A stretch of DNA of 64,000 nt from Comamonas sp. SCN 65-56 (GTDB lineage Bacteria > Pseudomonadota > Gammaproteobacteria > Burkholderiales > Burkholderiaceae_C). The stretch spans positions 1 to 64,000 of the forward strand of contig NZ_MEDS01000004.1 of the NCBI RefSeq assembly GCF_001724135.1, written 5' to 3'. The notes under the pieces are model-generated. The model had not been told where the DNA came from. It saw only the letters and a program-made list of their open reading frames with translations, and searched no databases. This document shows positions 1 through 7,982 of the stretch, in pieces; the first letter of the stretch is position 1, and each line of letters starts with the position of its first letter. Position numbers and translations under genes: made by a program.

Positions 1-62
1 TAGGGTATAGCTCAAAATGACGGTTGTTCGTTTAGTTCGTCCCCTTAGGGGCCTGGCGGGGA

Positions 63-1277
63 CTATCCTTTTGCGCTGGCGCGACGCTCTGAACGGAACA
101 ATCGGAGGGCGAACAGCGCAGCCATCAGCTCGACCGCAGCGAATGTCCCCAGCGCTGCCCCGAAGCCGAAGCGAAGCATCTCGCCGAAGATGAGGCTGCC
201 CAAACCAAAGCCAACGAACAGAGCGAATACGTTCAAACCCATGGCTTGCCCTGGTCGCTTGCCTCCGAGTGAAGTAACAATGCCCGCAAATAGCGGCTGC
301 GTCATGTCGTAGCCAAGGGACAACACCATCGCTACGATGGGTGCGAGAATCAAAGGGAAGTCCCACAGTAAAGCTGCGGCACCGAGAGTGCTAAGTCCTA
401 GCCCGATGGGCAGCAACCTGGCTCTCCCCCACTTATCCGCCGCGCGACCGATCAATGGTCCGAAGAGAAGTCCGGGGATGCCATATCCAAGTAACGCGAG
501 GCCGATGCCGACCGGCCCAAGACCGTAGCGCCGTTCGAGATACACGCCGAGCCAGGTGAAGACGCCGGAATGAAACATCGAGTTGACCAGCACATAGGCG
601 TAGGTGCGCTGTCCCCTCGGGGTGCCGAGCAGGTTCGCGTAGCCGCGAAACAGCTCGCCGAACGTACCGCCCACTGGCTGCATCGCAGCGGCAATCATGC
701 GACGATAGGGCAGGAACAATAGTAGGACAACGCCTCCAGCCACTCCCACCATCAGGAACAGTCCTCGCCAGCCGATGAACGGCACCAGCATCACGCCCAA
801 TGGCGAGCCGAAGGCCATCCCGCCAGCCATGGCGCCAAACAGCCAGCCCAGCGGGCGGCCTCGTTGTTCATAGGGGAACAGCTTGCCGACGAGGACGAGT
901 GCGAGTGGTACGACACCACTGGCGCCAAGGCCCGTGACAACTCGCCACAGCGTGATTTGTGCGATGGTCGTCGCGCTCGCCGTCAACGCTGTGAGCACTG
1001 CGAACGCTGCCAGCGAGGCGAACATGACGCGTTGGACGCCAAGCCGATCCGCCAGGAGGCCAAAGATTAAGGTCGCGATGCCATACGGAATCAAGTAGGC
1101 CGGAACCACCAGACCGGCCGTTTGCACCGAGGTGCCGAAGGCGCTCGAGAGTGAAGGTATGATCGGCGCGACCATGTACGCCTGGAAAAAGATGATAAAG
1201 GTCGCGGCTGAGAGCATTCGAAGCAGGCGCTCTCGCTCTTGATGCTCAAGGGCATGCGGTACAGCACCATGCATCAT
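63..1277 (-). CDS. MFS family drug/metal-type efflux transporter
   Basis: A 404-residue major facilitator superfamily protein expected to have 12 membrane helices. The loop 2-3 signature is visible as FGLLADRLGVQR (G-x-L-x-D-R-x-G), followed by the RVVTGLGASGVVPLAL helix and alternating hydrophobic blocks through to LRLFRSERRASAKG. The reading frame stays open to about 1433, but the ATG at 1277 is preferred because GGAGAA lies six bases upstream and the hydrophobic domain follows directly. It is downstream of and co-directional with the MerR gene, separated by about 170 bases, so it may be the effector of that regulator. Location should be the inner membrane, exporting by proton antiport. The substrate cannot be told from sequence; a metal ion, metalloid or oxyanion is suggested only by the MerR neighbour. 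Confidence 0.85.
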   Translation of the reverse strand: MMHGAVPHALEHQERERLLRMLSAATFIIFFQAYMVAPIIPSLSSAFGTSVQTAGLVVPAYLIPYGIATLIFGLLADRLGVQRVMFASLAAFAVLTALTASATTIAQITLWRVVTGLGASGVVPLALVLVGKLFPYEQRGRPLGWLFGAMAGGMAFGSPLGVMLVPFIGWRGLFLMVGVAGGVVLLLFLPYRRMIAAAMQPVGGTFGELFRGYANLLGTPRGQRTYAYVLVNSMFHSGVFTWLGVYLERRYGLGPVGIGLALLGYGIPGLLFGPLIGRAADKWGRARLLPIGLGLSTLGAAALLWDFPLILAPIVAMVLSLGYDMTQPLFAGIVTSLGGKRPGQAMGLNVFALFVGFGLGSLIFGEMLRFGFGAALGTFAAVELMAALFALRLFRSERRASAKG

Positions 1278-1445
1278 GTTGATTCTCCGTGAAGTGGGAT
1301 ACGGCACCGGCTCTAGATCGCCAGCGCCGGAATGACAAAGAAATACGCGTTCAGCATGTAGAAGTCGCGATGGTCCGCAGCTCATCCTGTGCTGCTGCGC
1401 ACCGGTTGCACCCTGGCGCGGCAATGACTTCAATTTTGACCGTCA

Positions 1446-1859
1446 TCACGACACCCTGTGCAAGCTGTTTTCCAGCGCAGCCAGAATGGGGCAGTCGTCG
1501 GTCGCTGCAGCACCGCCTTCGCAACTCTGGATCAAGTCATTGAGGGCGGCCGACATGGCCTGCAAGACCCGTAGTTTGCGCGCGATGCGCAGCCTCTTCT
1601 CGATGGCCACGCTGCGCACATCCTCGCAACAGGCACTATCAGTTCGCTTCAGCGTCAGCAACTCCTGAATGTCCGACAACGAGAATCCGCAGTGCTGAGC
1701 GGTTTTGATAAAACGGATGCGCCGCACCGCTTCATCGTTGTACAGCCGGTAGCCCGCAGCGGTTCTAGATGCAGGTTCGATCAGGTGCTCTTTTTCATAG
1801 TAGCGCAGCGTATCGGTGCTGACTCCGGCTAGCGTTGCCACCTTGCCGATGGTGTGCAT
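1446..1859 (-). CDS. MerR-family metal-responsive transcriptional regulator (ZntR/CadR-like)
   Basis: A 137-residue MerR-family activator. The N-terminal winged helix reads [20 protein letters not shown] with the family [13 protein letters not shown] wing. The dimerisation coil and C-terminal metal loop contain CCEDVR, a later Cys (LIQSCEGG) and CPIL, the cysteine layout of ZntR/CadR-type Zn/Cd/Pb sensors. Start choice: the ATG at 1859 has GGAGG five to six bases upstream, better than the in-frame ATG at 1871. A MerR-type promoter with the diagnostic long spacer lies at 1883-1914 and points into this gene, so it probably autoregulates itself and the MFS gene behind it. The bound metal is inferred only from cysteine placement. 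Confidence 0.88.
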
Positions 1860-1882
1860 GGTGTCCTCCATTTGTAAGTGTT

Positions 1883-1914
1883 AATATAAACTTTGGAGTG
1901 AACACCATGGTCAA
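1883..1914 (-). promoter_or_regulatory. MerR-type promoter/operator of the merR-MFS transcription unit
   Basis: On the minus strand a -35 TTGACC (1909-1914) and a -10 TTATAT/TATATT (1883-1889) are separated by 19-20 bases, the over-long spacer diagnostic of MerR-family promoters. Between them lies the near-palindrome TGGTGTTCACTCCA. The overall layout matches the E. coli zntA operator (CTTGAC-TGG-GT-ACTCC-AGT-TAT). It drives merR itself. Confidence 0.75.
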
Positions 1915-1980
1915 GAGTTCCGCCTAAGAAATTAATCGCGAGCTTCCAGCGAGAGGCACGCGCGCGCCCGATGGGGAGGC

Positions 1981-2244
1981 CTAGGCTTGGCCGAGGCCAG
2001 CGGCGCGAAGCGCCTGTTCCTCGATGCCGCTGCCGGAGCAGCACGAAGCCAGCTGGCCGTTGATGGCGACCGCCGGCACCGACCGAACACCGAGATCACG
2101 GGCGCGTTTGGCCACATTGATGTCGTTCATATCGAGGATTGAGACCTCGCACGAACCGCATGCGAGGCGATTGACGAGTTCAATGGCGGTCTGGCAGGAG
2201 GGGCATCCCGCGCTGAAAACTTCGACTTTGCGTTTGGTAGTCAT
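1981..2244 (-). CDS. Small thioredoxin/glutaredoxin-fold protein with CPSC active site
   Basis: An 87-residue cytoplasmic redox-fold protein. The N-terminal beta strand VEVFSAG leads straight into CPSC, the thioredoxin-type dithiol. A second cysteine pair appears in LACGSCEV, the cis-proline loop is VRSVPAVAIN, and a third cluster CCSGSG lies near the C-terminus. The fold matches the short glutaredoxin-like thioredoxin family proteins. Seven cysteines in 87 residues, together with the MerR neighbour, suggest metal or metalloid handling or thiol reduction, which is inference. GGAGAA lies upstream of the ATG at 2244. It is co-directional with merR, but the MerR-type promoter lies between the two, and a second MerR-like promoter lies upstream of this gene. 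Confidence 0.75.
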   Translation of the reverse strand: MTTKRKVEVFSAGCPSCQTAIELVNRLACGSCEVSILDMNDINVAKRARDLGVRSVPAVAINGQLASCCSGSGIEEQALRAAGLGQA

Positions 2245-2319
2245 GGTATTTCTCCAAAAAAGTGTGGTCAGGTGCGCGAGAACTCCCGGCCGGAGAAGCC
2301 ATGAGCGCCGCGCGTCATT

Positions 2320-2351
2320 ACGATAGACCTTGGCCCTTACTTCAACGTCAA
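2320..2351 (-). promoter_or_regulatory. Possible second MerR-type promoter upstream of the CPSC protein
   Basis: Minus strand TTGACG (2346-2351) and TATCGT (2320-2325) are spaced by 20 bases, again longer than a sigma-70 spacer. An imperfect dyad ACGTTG...CAAGGT fills the spacer. Weaker than the site at 1883-1914. Confidence 0.4.
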
Positions 2352-2463
2352 GTACTAACTGAGCGGGTTATGCGGTTTCGCGCAACGCCCGGATCGCCCG
2401 CACCGGGAACAGGAAAACAGCCCCTTCAGTCCGTGAAGCAGCATATGCGCACGCTTGTCGTGC

Positions 2464-2501
2464 CTTAGCGTGCTTTAATTTCCGTTTTCTGAGACGACCC
2501 C
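2464..2501 (-). repeat. 38-bp terminal inverted repeat of a Tn3/Tn21-family transposon
   Basis: Read from 2501 leftwards it begins GGGGTCGTCTCAGAAAACGG and ends AAAGCACGCTAAG, the standard Tn21-subgroup end, and it is exactly 38 bases long. It marks the junction between transposon cargo on the left and chromosomal coding sequence on the right. Confidence 0.88.
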
Positions 2502-2888
2502 CATGTGATCTGCATGCACGAGCAGCCCAAGACGGTGCGCGAGCTGATGCAGATGACCAACCGCGGTGATGTGCCCAATGTGCAGTACGCCTTGCGCAAG
2601 CTGATGCAACTGGGCTTCGTCACCAAGAGCGGCAGCGCGCGCAAGGGGGTGTTCTACGCCGGCACCGCCGAGGGCATGCGGGTTTGCGAGGATTACGCCC
2701 GGTTGCGCGAAAAGCTGCTGCTCAAGGGGGCGCAGGGGCTGCCCGGCTTTGTGGCCGGCGCGGGCGCGCTGCGCGATCAGCTCGAAGTGCTGGAGCGCCT
2801 CTACGAATCCATCACGCGGGAAGTAACAACCTTCCACCGCCGGTCGCTGGGACTGTCCGCCAAGAGCGGTGCAGGCGATCATGATTGA
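2502..2888 (+). pseudogene. Winged-helix (MarR-like) regulator, 5' end removed by transposon insertion
   Basis: About 127 residues of a winged-helix DNA-binding protein: VRELMQMTNRGDVPNVQYAL is the recognition-helix region and LGFVTKSGSARKGVFY the wing, followed by a helical C-terminal half. An in-frame stop at 2490-2492 lies inside the transposon end, and homology begins immediately at the junction, so the N-terminal part that family members normally carry is missing. A GTG at 2505 or ATG at 2514 could still start a shortened product, but no ribosome site is seen. The intact gene should regain its front half on the far side of the transposon. Confidence 0.75.
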
Positions 2889-2920
2889 ATTTCAAATAAA
2901 AAATCAATTTGAAATTCAAT
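2884..2920. repeat. AT-rich perfect hairpin at the stop codon of the truncated regulator
   Basis: Arms 2884-2897 and 2907-2920 are perfect 14-base inverted repeats (ATTGAATTTCAAAT) around a 9-base loop. The stem includes the TGA stop codon of the gene. With almost no G-C pairs and no clean T-run it is an atypical terminator. Confidence 0.5.
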
Positions 2921-2979
2921 TGTTGTTTTGATGGGGCAATTCCGCCATCAGGACAAACCCTGACAGACCTCAATCATTG

Positions 2980-3142
2980 AGCCTAGAAACGGCAGTTGAC
3001 CGCTTGTCATTGTTGGGCAACCCGCATGAATGCTGAGTTTTTTGGCTTCGATCGCGTTCACCGCTTGGGTGAAAGCGCTAGCGTCTTGCCTGGCACGCCA
3101 CCAGTGGCACTGGTGGGCGCATCCAACTGCCGTTTCTAGGCT
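2980..3142. mobile_element. 163-bp MITE-like element with 19-bp perfect terminal inverted repeats
   Basis: AGCCTAGAAACGGCAGTTG at 2980-2998 is repeated exactly in inverse at 3124-3142. Counting TGA as flanking sequence (2978-2980 and 3142-3144) gives an 18-bp terminal repeat with a 3-bp direct duplication, as expected of a small non-autonomous element. The interior has no open frame but contains smaller hairpins (CCACCAGTG-g-CACTGGTGG). It occupies most of the 270-base gap between the truncated regulator and the YkvA-like gene. Confidence 0.6.
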
Positions 3143-3157
3143 GAGTCTTGAAGCGAT

Positions 3158-3553
3158 TCAGCGGGCAAGCCAGCGCCACAGCACCACGCCTGCTGCCAGC
3201 GCCGCCAGTGCCCATAGCAGCACGATGAACGCCGCCGCCATCAGACTGCGCGGCTTGCGCCACAGCGCCTCGGCCTTGAGGCGCGCGGTTTGCAACACCT
3301 CGGGCGGCAGCCAGCGCATGATGAGCCAGATGCCGAGCGGCACCAGCACCAGCTCGTCGAGCCAGCCCAGCACGGGGATGAAATCCGGAATCAGATCGAT
3401 CGGGCTCAGGGCGTAGGCCGCGACCAGCAGCGCCAGCCAGCGCAGGCTGCGCGGCGTGCGCGGATCACGTGCCGCAAAGTAGATGGCCACCACCTCCAGC
3501 CGCAGACGCCGTGCCCAGAGCTTGAGTGCCGCGAGACGGCCTAGCCAGCCCAT
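3158..3553 (-). CDS. YkvA/DUF1232 family membrane protein
   Basis: A 131-residue protein with the DUF1232 signature: [20 protein letters not shown], then [20 protein letters not shown], in which [11 protein letters not shown] is the family hallmark. Two hydrophobic helices follow ([15 protein letters not shown] and the C-terminal [20 protein letters not shown]), so it should sit in the inner membrane. The function of the family is not established. The start ATG (3551-3553) overlaps the TAA stop of the upstream Smr gene by one base, so the two are translationally coupled and this is the last gene of the radC-lipoprotein-smr unit. Confidence 0.8.
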   Translation of the reverse strand: MGWLGRLAALKLWARRLRLEVVAIYFAARDPRTPRSLRWLALLVAAYALSPIDLIPDFIPVLGWLDELVLVPLGIWLIMRWLPPEVLQTARLKAEALWRKPRSLMAAAFIVLLWALAALAAGVVLWRWLAR

Positions 3554-4203
3554 TACCGCCCCCCCGGCTGCAGCAGCACCACCAGGGCGCCAGCGCCGCC
3601 ATCGGCCGGTTTGGCCTGCACAAAGGCCAGCACCTCGCGCTTTTGCACCAGCCAGGCCTGCACACGGCCCTTGAGCACCGGCGTCTTGCCAGGCGAGCCC
3701 AGACCCTTGCCGTGGATGATGCGCACGCAGCGCAGGCCGGTGCGCCGCGCCAGGCGGATGAACTGCGCGAGCGCTTCGCGCGCCTCGCCCTGGCGCAGGC
3801 CGTGCAGGTCCAGCTGGCGCTGGATGCTCCAGTGGCCCGCGCGCAGCTTGCGCGTCACATCCAGGCCTATGCCGGGGCGGCGAAAGCTCAGCTGATCGTC
3901 CACATCCAGCAGCGTGCTGATGTCGAACTCGTCGCTGAGGGACTCGGCCAGCACCTGTTGCTCGTCGCGCGCGCGCTGCACCGGGTGCGGTGCGGGCTGC
4001 GGCGGTGTGCTCCAGTGGCGGGCCTCGTTCCTGAGCGGCACCACGGCCCCCACGGTGCTTTCAAACAGGTGCTGCTCGGCCCAGGCGCGCTCGCGCGCTT
4101 CGCGTTCGGCCTGCTGGCGCGCCAGCTCCTGTTCCTGCAGGGCGCGCAGCCGGCGGCGCAGCAGTGCCAGCTCGGCGAAGGAGCGTGCGGCGGGTTCTCT
4201 CAT
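3553..4203 (-). CDS. Smr/MutS2-domain protein (putative endonuclease/ribosome-associated nuclease)
   Basis: A 216-residue protein. The first 70 residues are a charged coil rich in Arg, Glu and Gln ([20 protein letters not shown]). The C-terminal third is the Smr domain, with [19 protein letters not shown] and [11 protein letters not shown]; the DLHG and HGKG motifs form the putative nuclease site. The frame is open further upstream, but the ATG at 4203 is chosen because it forms a four-base ATGA overlap with the stop of the preceding lipoprotein gene. Smr proteins cleave nucleic acids, and bacterial stand-alone forms have been tied to ribosome rescue. The specific role here is not known. Confidence 0.83.
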   Translation of the reverse strand: MREPAARSFAELALLRRRLRALQEQELARQQAEREARERAWAEQHLFESTVGAVVPLRNEARHWSTPPQPAPHPVQRARDEQQVLAESLSDEFDISTLLDVDDQLSFRRPGIGLDVTRKLRAGHWSIQRQLDLHGLRQGEAREALAQFIRLARRTGLRCVRIIHGKGLGSPGKTPVLKGRVQAWLVQKREVLAFVQAKPADGGAGALVVLLQPGGR

Positions 4204-5354
4204 GGCGCGCTCGCGGGGCAGCGGCCTTCGCCCCCGGGCGGCTCCAGATACCGCGCGGCGATGAATTGCGTGATTTCGGCCGGGTTGAAGTTGTCGTCGG
4301 CCACGAACAGCAGCACGCAGCCGCCATCGGGCAGGCGCGGGCCCCAGCTCATGCCCTCGATGTTGTCCAGCCGGATGCCGAGCGCCGCCAGGTCGCCGAT
4401 CAGCTGCTTGGGTGCGGTCTGGTGGTTGGCGGGGGTCAAGGCATCGAGTGCCTGCGTGTCGCTGCCGGTGCGCGTGTCGATGCGGTACAGCCGCGCGCCA
4501 AAACCGCGGCCGGCGCTGTAGGAGCGCTCCAGCACCAGCAGGTGGTGACGGCCTTCCATCAGGATCTCGCTGACGCCGTTGAGCTGCGGGCCGGGCAGCA
4601 TGCGGCGGTAGGGCACGGGCTCGGGCTGGTAGGCGATCTGGCGCAGCACCCGGCCGCTGGCCAGTTCGATCTGGGTCATGCGCACCGGCGCGCCGGCGTC
4701 GTCGGGCGTGGCTTGCTCCCCGTCCTGCTTCAGCGGCAGCTCCATGGCAAGCCATGCGCAGCAGCCGTTCGGCGTGAGCGCAAGACCCTCCAGCGTGCCG
4801 TTGCCGCGCGGCCCGTGCTCACCTTTTTGCGGCTGCATGCCGGTGGGCAGCGCGATGGCGCGGATGAAGTCGCCCTGCAGCGCGTTGACCCGCAGTTGCG
4901 GGCCGAAGTCGCGCGAAAAATCGCCTTCGCTGCTCCACAGGTACTGCGTGCCGCCGGGGAGCCAGCGCACGGCTTCGGCGTCCGGCCGGTCCATGCCGGC
5001 TTCGGGGCGCCACCAGGGCGCGAAGGGCTCGCCGCTGGCGTGGCGCGGGTGATGGACGGCGGTGAATTGCGGCGTCTGCAGCTGGCCGGCGTCGTAGCGG
5101 ATGCGCGCGCTGTAGACGCGCGCCGGGCCGTCGTTGCCGCGGTCGTCGCTGATCAACAGGTACTCGTCCTGCTCCGGGCTGTAATCGATGCCCGACAGGC
5201 CGCCGACGGTGCTGCCGCCGAACTCGGTGGCGGCAGGCAGCTCCGCGCTGCCGATCAGGCGCAGCCAGGGCGCCTGCGCCGGTTGTGGCGCGGGCGGCGT
5301 GAGTGGCAGCGTGCAGCCGCTCAGCAGCAGGGCCAGGCTTGCCCAGGCGCGCAT
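4200..5354 (-). CDS. Lipoprotein with esterase-like activity of phytase domain
   Basis: A 384-residue envelope protein. The first 16 residues end in LLLSGC, a lipobox, so Cys14 should be lipidated. The rest fits the phytase-like beta-propeller family (Pfam esterase-like activity of phytase): GGLSGIDYSPEQDEYLLISD near the start, PDAEAVRW, GTLEGLALTPNG in the middle and LDNIEGMSWGP near the end, the repeated acidic strand motifs of the family. Substrate and catalytic role are not established. It begins four bases after the radC stop and overlaps the Smr gene by four bases, so it belongs to the radC operon. The only extra cysteines are a CC pair mid-protein and two others. Confidence 0.8.
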   Translation of the reverse strand: MRAWASLALLLSGCTLPLTPPAPQPAQAPWLRLIGSAELPAATEFGGSTVGGLSGIDYSPEQDEYLLISDDRGNDGPARVYSARIRYDAGQLQTPQFTAVHHPRHASGEPFAPWWRPEAGMDRPDAEAVRWLPGGTQYLWSSEGDFSRDFGPQLRVNALQGDFIRAIALPTGMQPQKGEHGPRGNGTLEGLALTPNGCCAWLAMELPLKQDGEQATPDDAGAPVRMTQIELASGRVLRQIAYQPEPVPYRRMLPGPQLNGVSEILMEGRHHLLVLERSYSAGRGFGARLYRIDTRTGSDTQALDALTPANHQTAPKQLIGDLAALGIRLDNIEGMSWGPRLPDGGCVLLFVADDNFNPAEITQFIAARYLEPPGGEGRCPASAP

Positions 5355-5358
5355 GGCT

Positions 5359-6069
5359 TCAGATCAGTCCGCGCTCGGCCATCGAGAGCGACGCGCCCGG
5401 CGCCACGATGATGTGGTCCAGCACGCGCACATCGATCAGCGCCAGCGCGCTCTTGAGCGTCTGCGTCAGCAGCTCGTCGGCGCGGCTGGGCTCTACGTTG
5501 CCGCTGGGGTGGTTGTGCGCCAGCACCACCGCGGCCGCCTGGTGGTGCAGCGCGCGCAGCACCACTTCGCGCGGGTAGACGGCGGTCTGCGTGAGCGTGC
5601 CGCGAAACAGCTCTTCGAGCGCGATCAGCCGGTGCTGGCTGTCGAGCAGCAGCAGCGCGAAGACCTCGTGCGGCTGCGCGCCCAGCTGAAGTTGCACATA
5701 CTCGCGCACCGCCTGCGGCGTGTCGACGGCCGGGCGCTGGCGCAGTTGCTGAGCCAGCGCCCGGCGGGCGAGCTCCAGCACTGCCAGCAGCTCGGCGCGC
5801 TTGGCCGGGCCCAGGCCCTTGATGCGCTTCAAATCGTCGCTGCTGGCGTTCAGCAGGCCGGCGATGCCGCCAAAGCCGCCAGGGCCCGTGGCCTTGCCGT
5901 CGCGCGCGGGCGCAGCCAGCAGCTCCTGCGCCAGTTGCAGCACGCCCTTGCCCTGGATGCCGGTGCGCAGCAGCAGCGCCAGCAGCTCGGCATCCGAGAG
6001 CGCTGCGGGGCCGCGCGCCAGCAGCTTTTCGCGCGGCTGGCTTTCGGGAGGCAGGTCTTTGAGCGGCAT
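5359..6069 (-). CDS. radC: RadC/YicR family JAMM-domain protein
   Basis: A 236-residue protein of the RadC family. The N-terminal UPF0758 region ([25 protein letters not shown]) is followed by a helix-hairpin-helix segment [17 protein letters not shown] and a C-terminal MPN/JAMM metalloprotease-like domain with [14 protein letters not shown], the zinc-binding H-x-H-x7-D motif. Despite the name, a role in repair is not supported in E. coli, and the biochemical activity is uncertain. The start ATG at 6069 matches the normal family start ([15 protein letters not shown]). It is the first gene of a minus-strand unit with the lipoprotein, smr and ykvA-like genes. Confidence 0.9.
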   Translation of the reverse strand: MPLKDLPPESQPREKLLARGPAALSDAELLALLLRTGIQGKGVLQLAQELLAAPARDGKATGPGGFGGIAGLLNASSDDLKRIKGLGPAKRAELLAVLELARRALAQQLRQRPAVDTPQAVREYVQLQLGAQPHEVFALLLLDSQHRLIALEELFRGTLTQTAVYPREVVLRALHHQAAAVVLAHNHPSGNVEPSRADELLTQTLKSALALIDVRVLDHIIVAPGASLSMAERGLI

Positions 6070-6094
6070 GGTGGTAGGGGTTTGCCCGTATTTT

Positions 6095-6365
6095 GGAAGG
6101 TGTTCAAGACCCTACGCAGGTCGCGCCGCGGCTTCTCGGGAGGCAGCGCAAGGCGCACGGCGCAGATCAGGCTGGTGGCCTGAGCAAGGCGTGCAACGCC
6201 GCGATGCGCCCGAAAAGCCGATGGCCCGAAGGGTTTGCGAGATATGGGGCCGGCACGGGTGTTGCGCTGCTCGGCTTCGGGCTGGAAGCCCGACCTTCGC
6301 AGCGTGCCTACGTGTCAGCCCCATATCTCACAAACGCGACCCGCATAGGGTCTTGAACACCTTCC
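6095..6365. repeat. Nested palindromic element (about 271 bp) between radC and fkpB
   Basis: Outer arms 6095-6125 and 6335-6365 are inverse copies of 31 bases with two mismatches (GGAAGGTGTTCAAGACCCTA at the outer end). Inner arms 6233-6250 and 6318-6335 are inverse copies of 18 bases with one mismatch (GAGATATGGGGC core). No convincing gene lies within. It fills nearly all of the 329-base intergenic region between two divergent genes, so their promoters must lie inside or at its edges. It looks like a non-autonomous mobile or repeat element. Confidence 0.6.
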
Positions 6366-6398
6366 ATAAAATGCAGCAGTTTATCCAGAGCGCTTGCC

Positions 6399-6869
6399 AT
6401 GACCGAACCCGCCGCCGCCACTGCCACCGCCCAGGTCGAGCAGGGCTCTTTTCTGACGCTGCACTACCGCCTAGCTGGCCCGGCAGGGGACGTCATCAAC
6501 ACGTTCGGGGGCAAGCCTGCCACCTTGTCGGTCGGCACGGGCGAGCTCTCGCCGGCGCTGGAGGCTCGCCTCATCGGCCTCGCGGAAGGTGCGCGCGCGA
6601 AGTTCGAACTGCCCGCGGGCGAGGCCTTCGGCGAGCGCAACCCGCAAATGCAGCAATGGGTGGCGAAAAAGCTGCTGGACGAAATGGGCGACCCGCAGGA
6701 TGAGTACCACGTCGGCGAGGTGGTCGAGTTTGCCACGCCCGACGGCATGGGCACCTACGCCGGTGCCGTGCTGCAGGTGCGCGGCGATGGCGCGCTGCGC
6801 ATGGATTTCAATCACCCGCTCGCGGGCCAACCAGTCACCTTCGAGGTGCAGATCATCGGGGTGCTATGA
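6399..6869 (+). CDS. fkpB: FKBP-type peptidyl-prolyl cis-trans isomerase SlpA/FkpB
   Basis: A 156-residue cytoplasmic FKBP/SlyD-type prolyl isomerase. The FKBP strands flank a flap domain insertion: [33 protein letters not shown] (the LE..L.G.. core of FkpB), [15 protein letters not shown], then [16 protein letters not shown], the family-defining DFNHPLAG motif. Members catalyse proline isomerisation and bind unfolded chains. The last four bases overlap the ispH start codon (ATGA), the same fkpB-ispH arrangement as in E. coli, which supports the identification. An Ala/Thr-rich tail of about 12 residues precedes the domain. Confidence 0.92.
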   Translation: MTEPAAATATAQVEQGSFLTLHYRLAGPAGDVINTFGGKPATLSVGTGELSPALEARLIGLAEGARAKFELPAGEAFGERNPQMQQWVAKKLLDEMGDPQDEYHVGEVVEFATPDGMGTYAGAVLQVRGDGALRMDFNHPLAGQPVTFEVQIIGVL

Positions 6870-7870
6870 GCGTGAACCTACCCAAGGAAGTCGTCCTGGC
6901 GCAGCCGCGCGGGTTTTGTGCCGGCGTCGATCGCGCGATCGAGATCGTCGAGCGTGCGCTGGTCAAGTTCGGCGCGCCGATCTACGTGCGCCATGAGATC
7001 GTGCACAACACCTACGTGGTCAATGACCTCAAGGCCAAGGGCGCGATCTTTGTCGAGGAGCTGGACGGCATCCCCAAAGGTTCCATCGTCATCTTCTCGG
7101 CCCACGGCGTGAGCCGCGCACTGCAGGAAGAAGCCGTGGCACGCGGGCTCCAGGTGTATGACGCCACCTGCCCGCTGGTCACCAAGGTGCATGTGGAAGT
7201 CGCCAAACTGGCCAGGGAAGGCTATGAATTCATCATGATCGGCCACGCCGGCCACCCCGAGGTGGAAGGCACGATGGGGCAGCTTCAGGAGGGCATCTAC
7301 CTGGTGCAGGACCTGGCCGATGTGGCAACCATCGCGCCGCGCCAGACCGAGAAGCTCGCGCTGGTGACGCAGACCACGCTCTCGGTCGACGATGCGCGCG
7401 AGATCACCGCCGCGATCCGCGCGCGCTTTCCCGCCGTGCGTGAACCCAAGCAACAAGACATCTGCTACGCCACGCAGAACCGCCAGGATGCGGTGAAGAT
7501 GCTGACACGCCAAGTGCAGATGATCATCGTCGTCGGCAGTCAGACGAGTTCCAACAGCAACCGCCTGCTGGAGCTGGCCCGGCGCATGGGCACGCCGGCG
7601 CACATGATCGATGGCGCACACGAGCTGCAGCCCCAATGGTTTGAAGGCGTAACCACCATAGGCCTGACAGCGGGCGCGTCGGCACCTGAGGTGCTGGTGC
7701 AGGAGGTGATCGCGCGCATCCACGAGATCAGCGGCGTGGCCGTGCGCACCATGGACGGCGTGACGGAGGACATGCGCTTTCCGCTGCCCAAGGGGCTCAA
7801 GCTGGACGGCGACGAGCCGCCGCAGCGCTCGGCCCTGCACGTGCGCGGGCAGGCGAGTTCTATTTTATAA
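6866..7870 (+). CDS. ispH: 4-hydroxy-3-methylbut-2-enyl diphosphate reductase
   Basis: A 334-residue IspH/LytB protein, the last enzyme of the MEP isoprenoid pathway, which reduces HMBPP to IPP and DMAPP using a [4Fe-4S] cluster. All three cluster cysteines are visible: [21 protein letters not shown] and [11 protein letters not shown]. Substrate-binding motifs [23 protein letters not shown] and [10 protein letters not shown] are in place. Length is normal. Translation is coupled to fkpB by a four-base overlap. The coding sequence ends at the edge of a dispersed repeat copy (7869-7926). Confidence 0.97.
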   Translation: MSVNLPKEVVLAQPRGFCAGVDRAIEIVERALVKFGAPIYVRHEIVHNTYVVNDLKAKGAIFVEELDGIPKGSIVIFSAHGVSRALQEEAVARGLQVYDATCPLVTKVHVEVAKLAREGYEFIMIGHAGHPEVEGTMGQLQEGIYLVQDLADVATIAPRQTEKLALVTQTTLSVDDAREITAAIRARFPAVREPKQQDICYATQNRQDAVKMLTRQVQMIIVVGSQTSSNSNRLLELARRMGTPAHMIDGAHELQPQWFEGVTTIGLTAGASAPEVLVQEVIARIHEISGVAVRTMDGVTEDMRFPLPKGLKLDGDEPPQRSALHVRGQASSIL

Positions 7871-7926
7871 AAATCATAGCTACTGACGCTTATGTATCAA
7901 GCGCCAACGGCATATTCATCTGAAAA
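7869..7926 (+). repeat. Dispersed roughly 58-bp repeat, copy 1 (intergenic)
   Basis: Contains the family cores ATAGCTACTGACGCTTATG and AAGCGCCAACGGCAT, followed by an A-rich end. It abuts the ispH stop codon. Same family as copies at 19786, 23158, 24450, 31588, 34722, 38338, 50122 and 57545. Confidence 0.6.
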
Positions 7927-7982
7927 ATTGGCGTCGCACCCATTGAAAGCACAATCAGGGCTGTCCTTCGCGCTCTGGTCCC

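Larger units (their letters stand above)
1..2501. mobile_element. Right-hand part of a Tn3-family (Tn21-like) transposon carrying a merR-MFS-thioredoxin module
   Basis: The right boundary is fixed by a 38-bp terminal inverted repeat at 2464-2501 that begins GGGGTCGTCTCAGAAAACGG when read from the outside inwards, the standard form for the Tn21/Tn501 branch of Tn3. The other end, and any transposase, resolvase or res site, lies to the left of the window. Visible cargo is an MFS exporter, a MerR regulator and a small CPSC redox protein, all on the minus strand. Base composition here looks less GC-rich than the flanking chromosome. Insertion truncates the winged-helix gene that starts at 2502. 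If the usual 5-bp target duplication exists, its right copy would be 2502-2506 (catgt). Confidence 0.8.

Noticed and set aside
1278-1445. An N-terminal extension of the MFS transporter
   Set aside because: The frame is open but the residues are not transporter-like and GGAGAA sits just before the ATG at 1277.
2262-2468. A small gene between the CPSC protein and the transposon end
   Set aside because: No protein-like features or ribosome site; the tail runs into the terminal inverted repeat.
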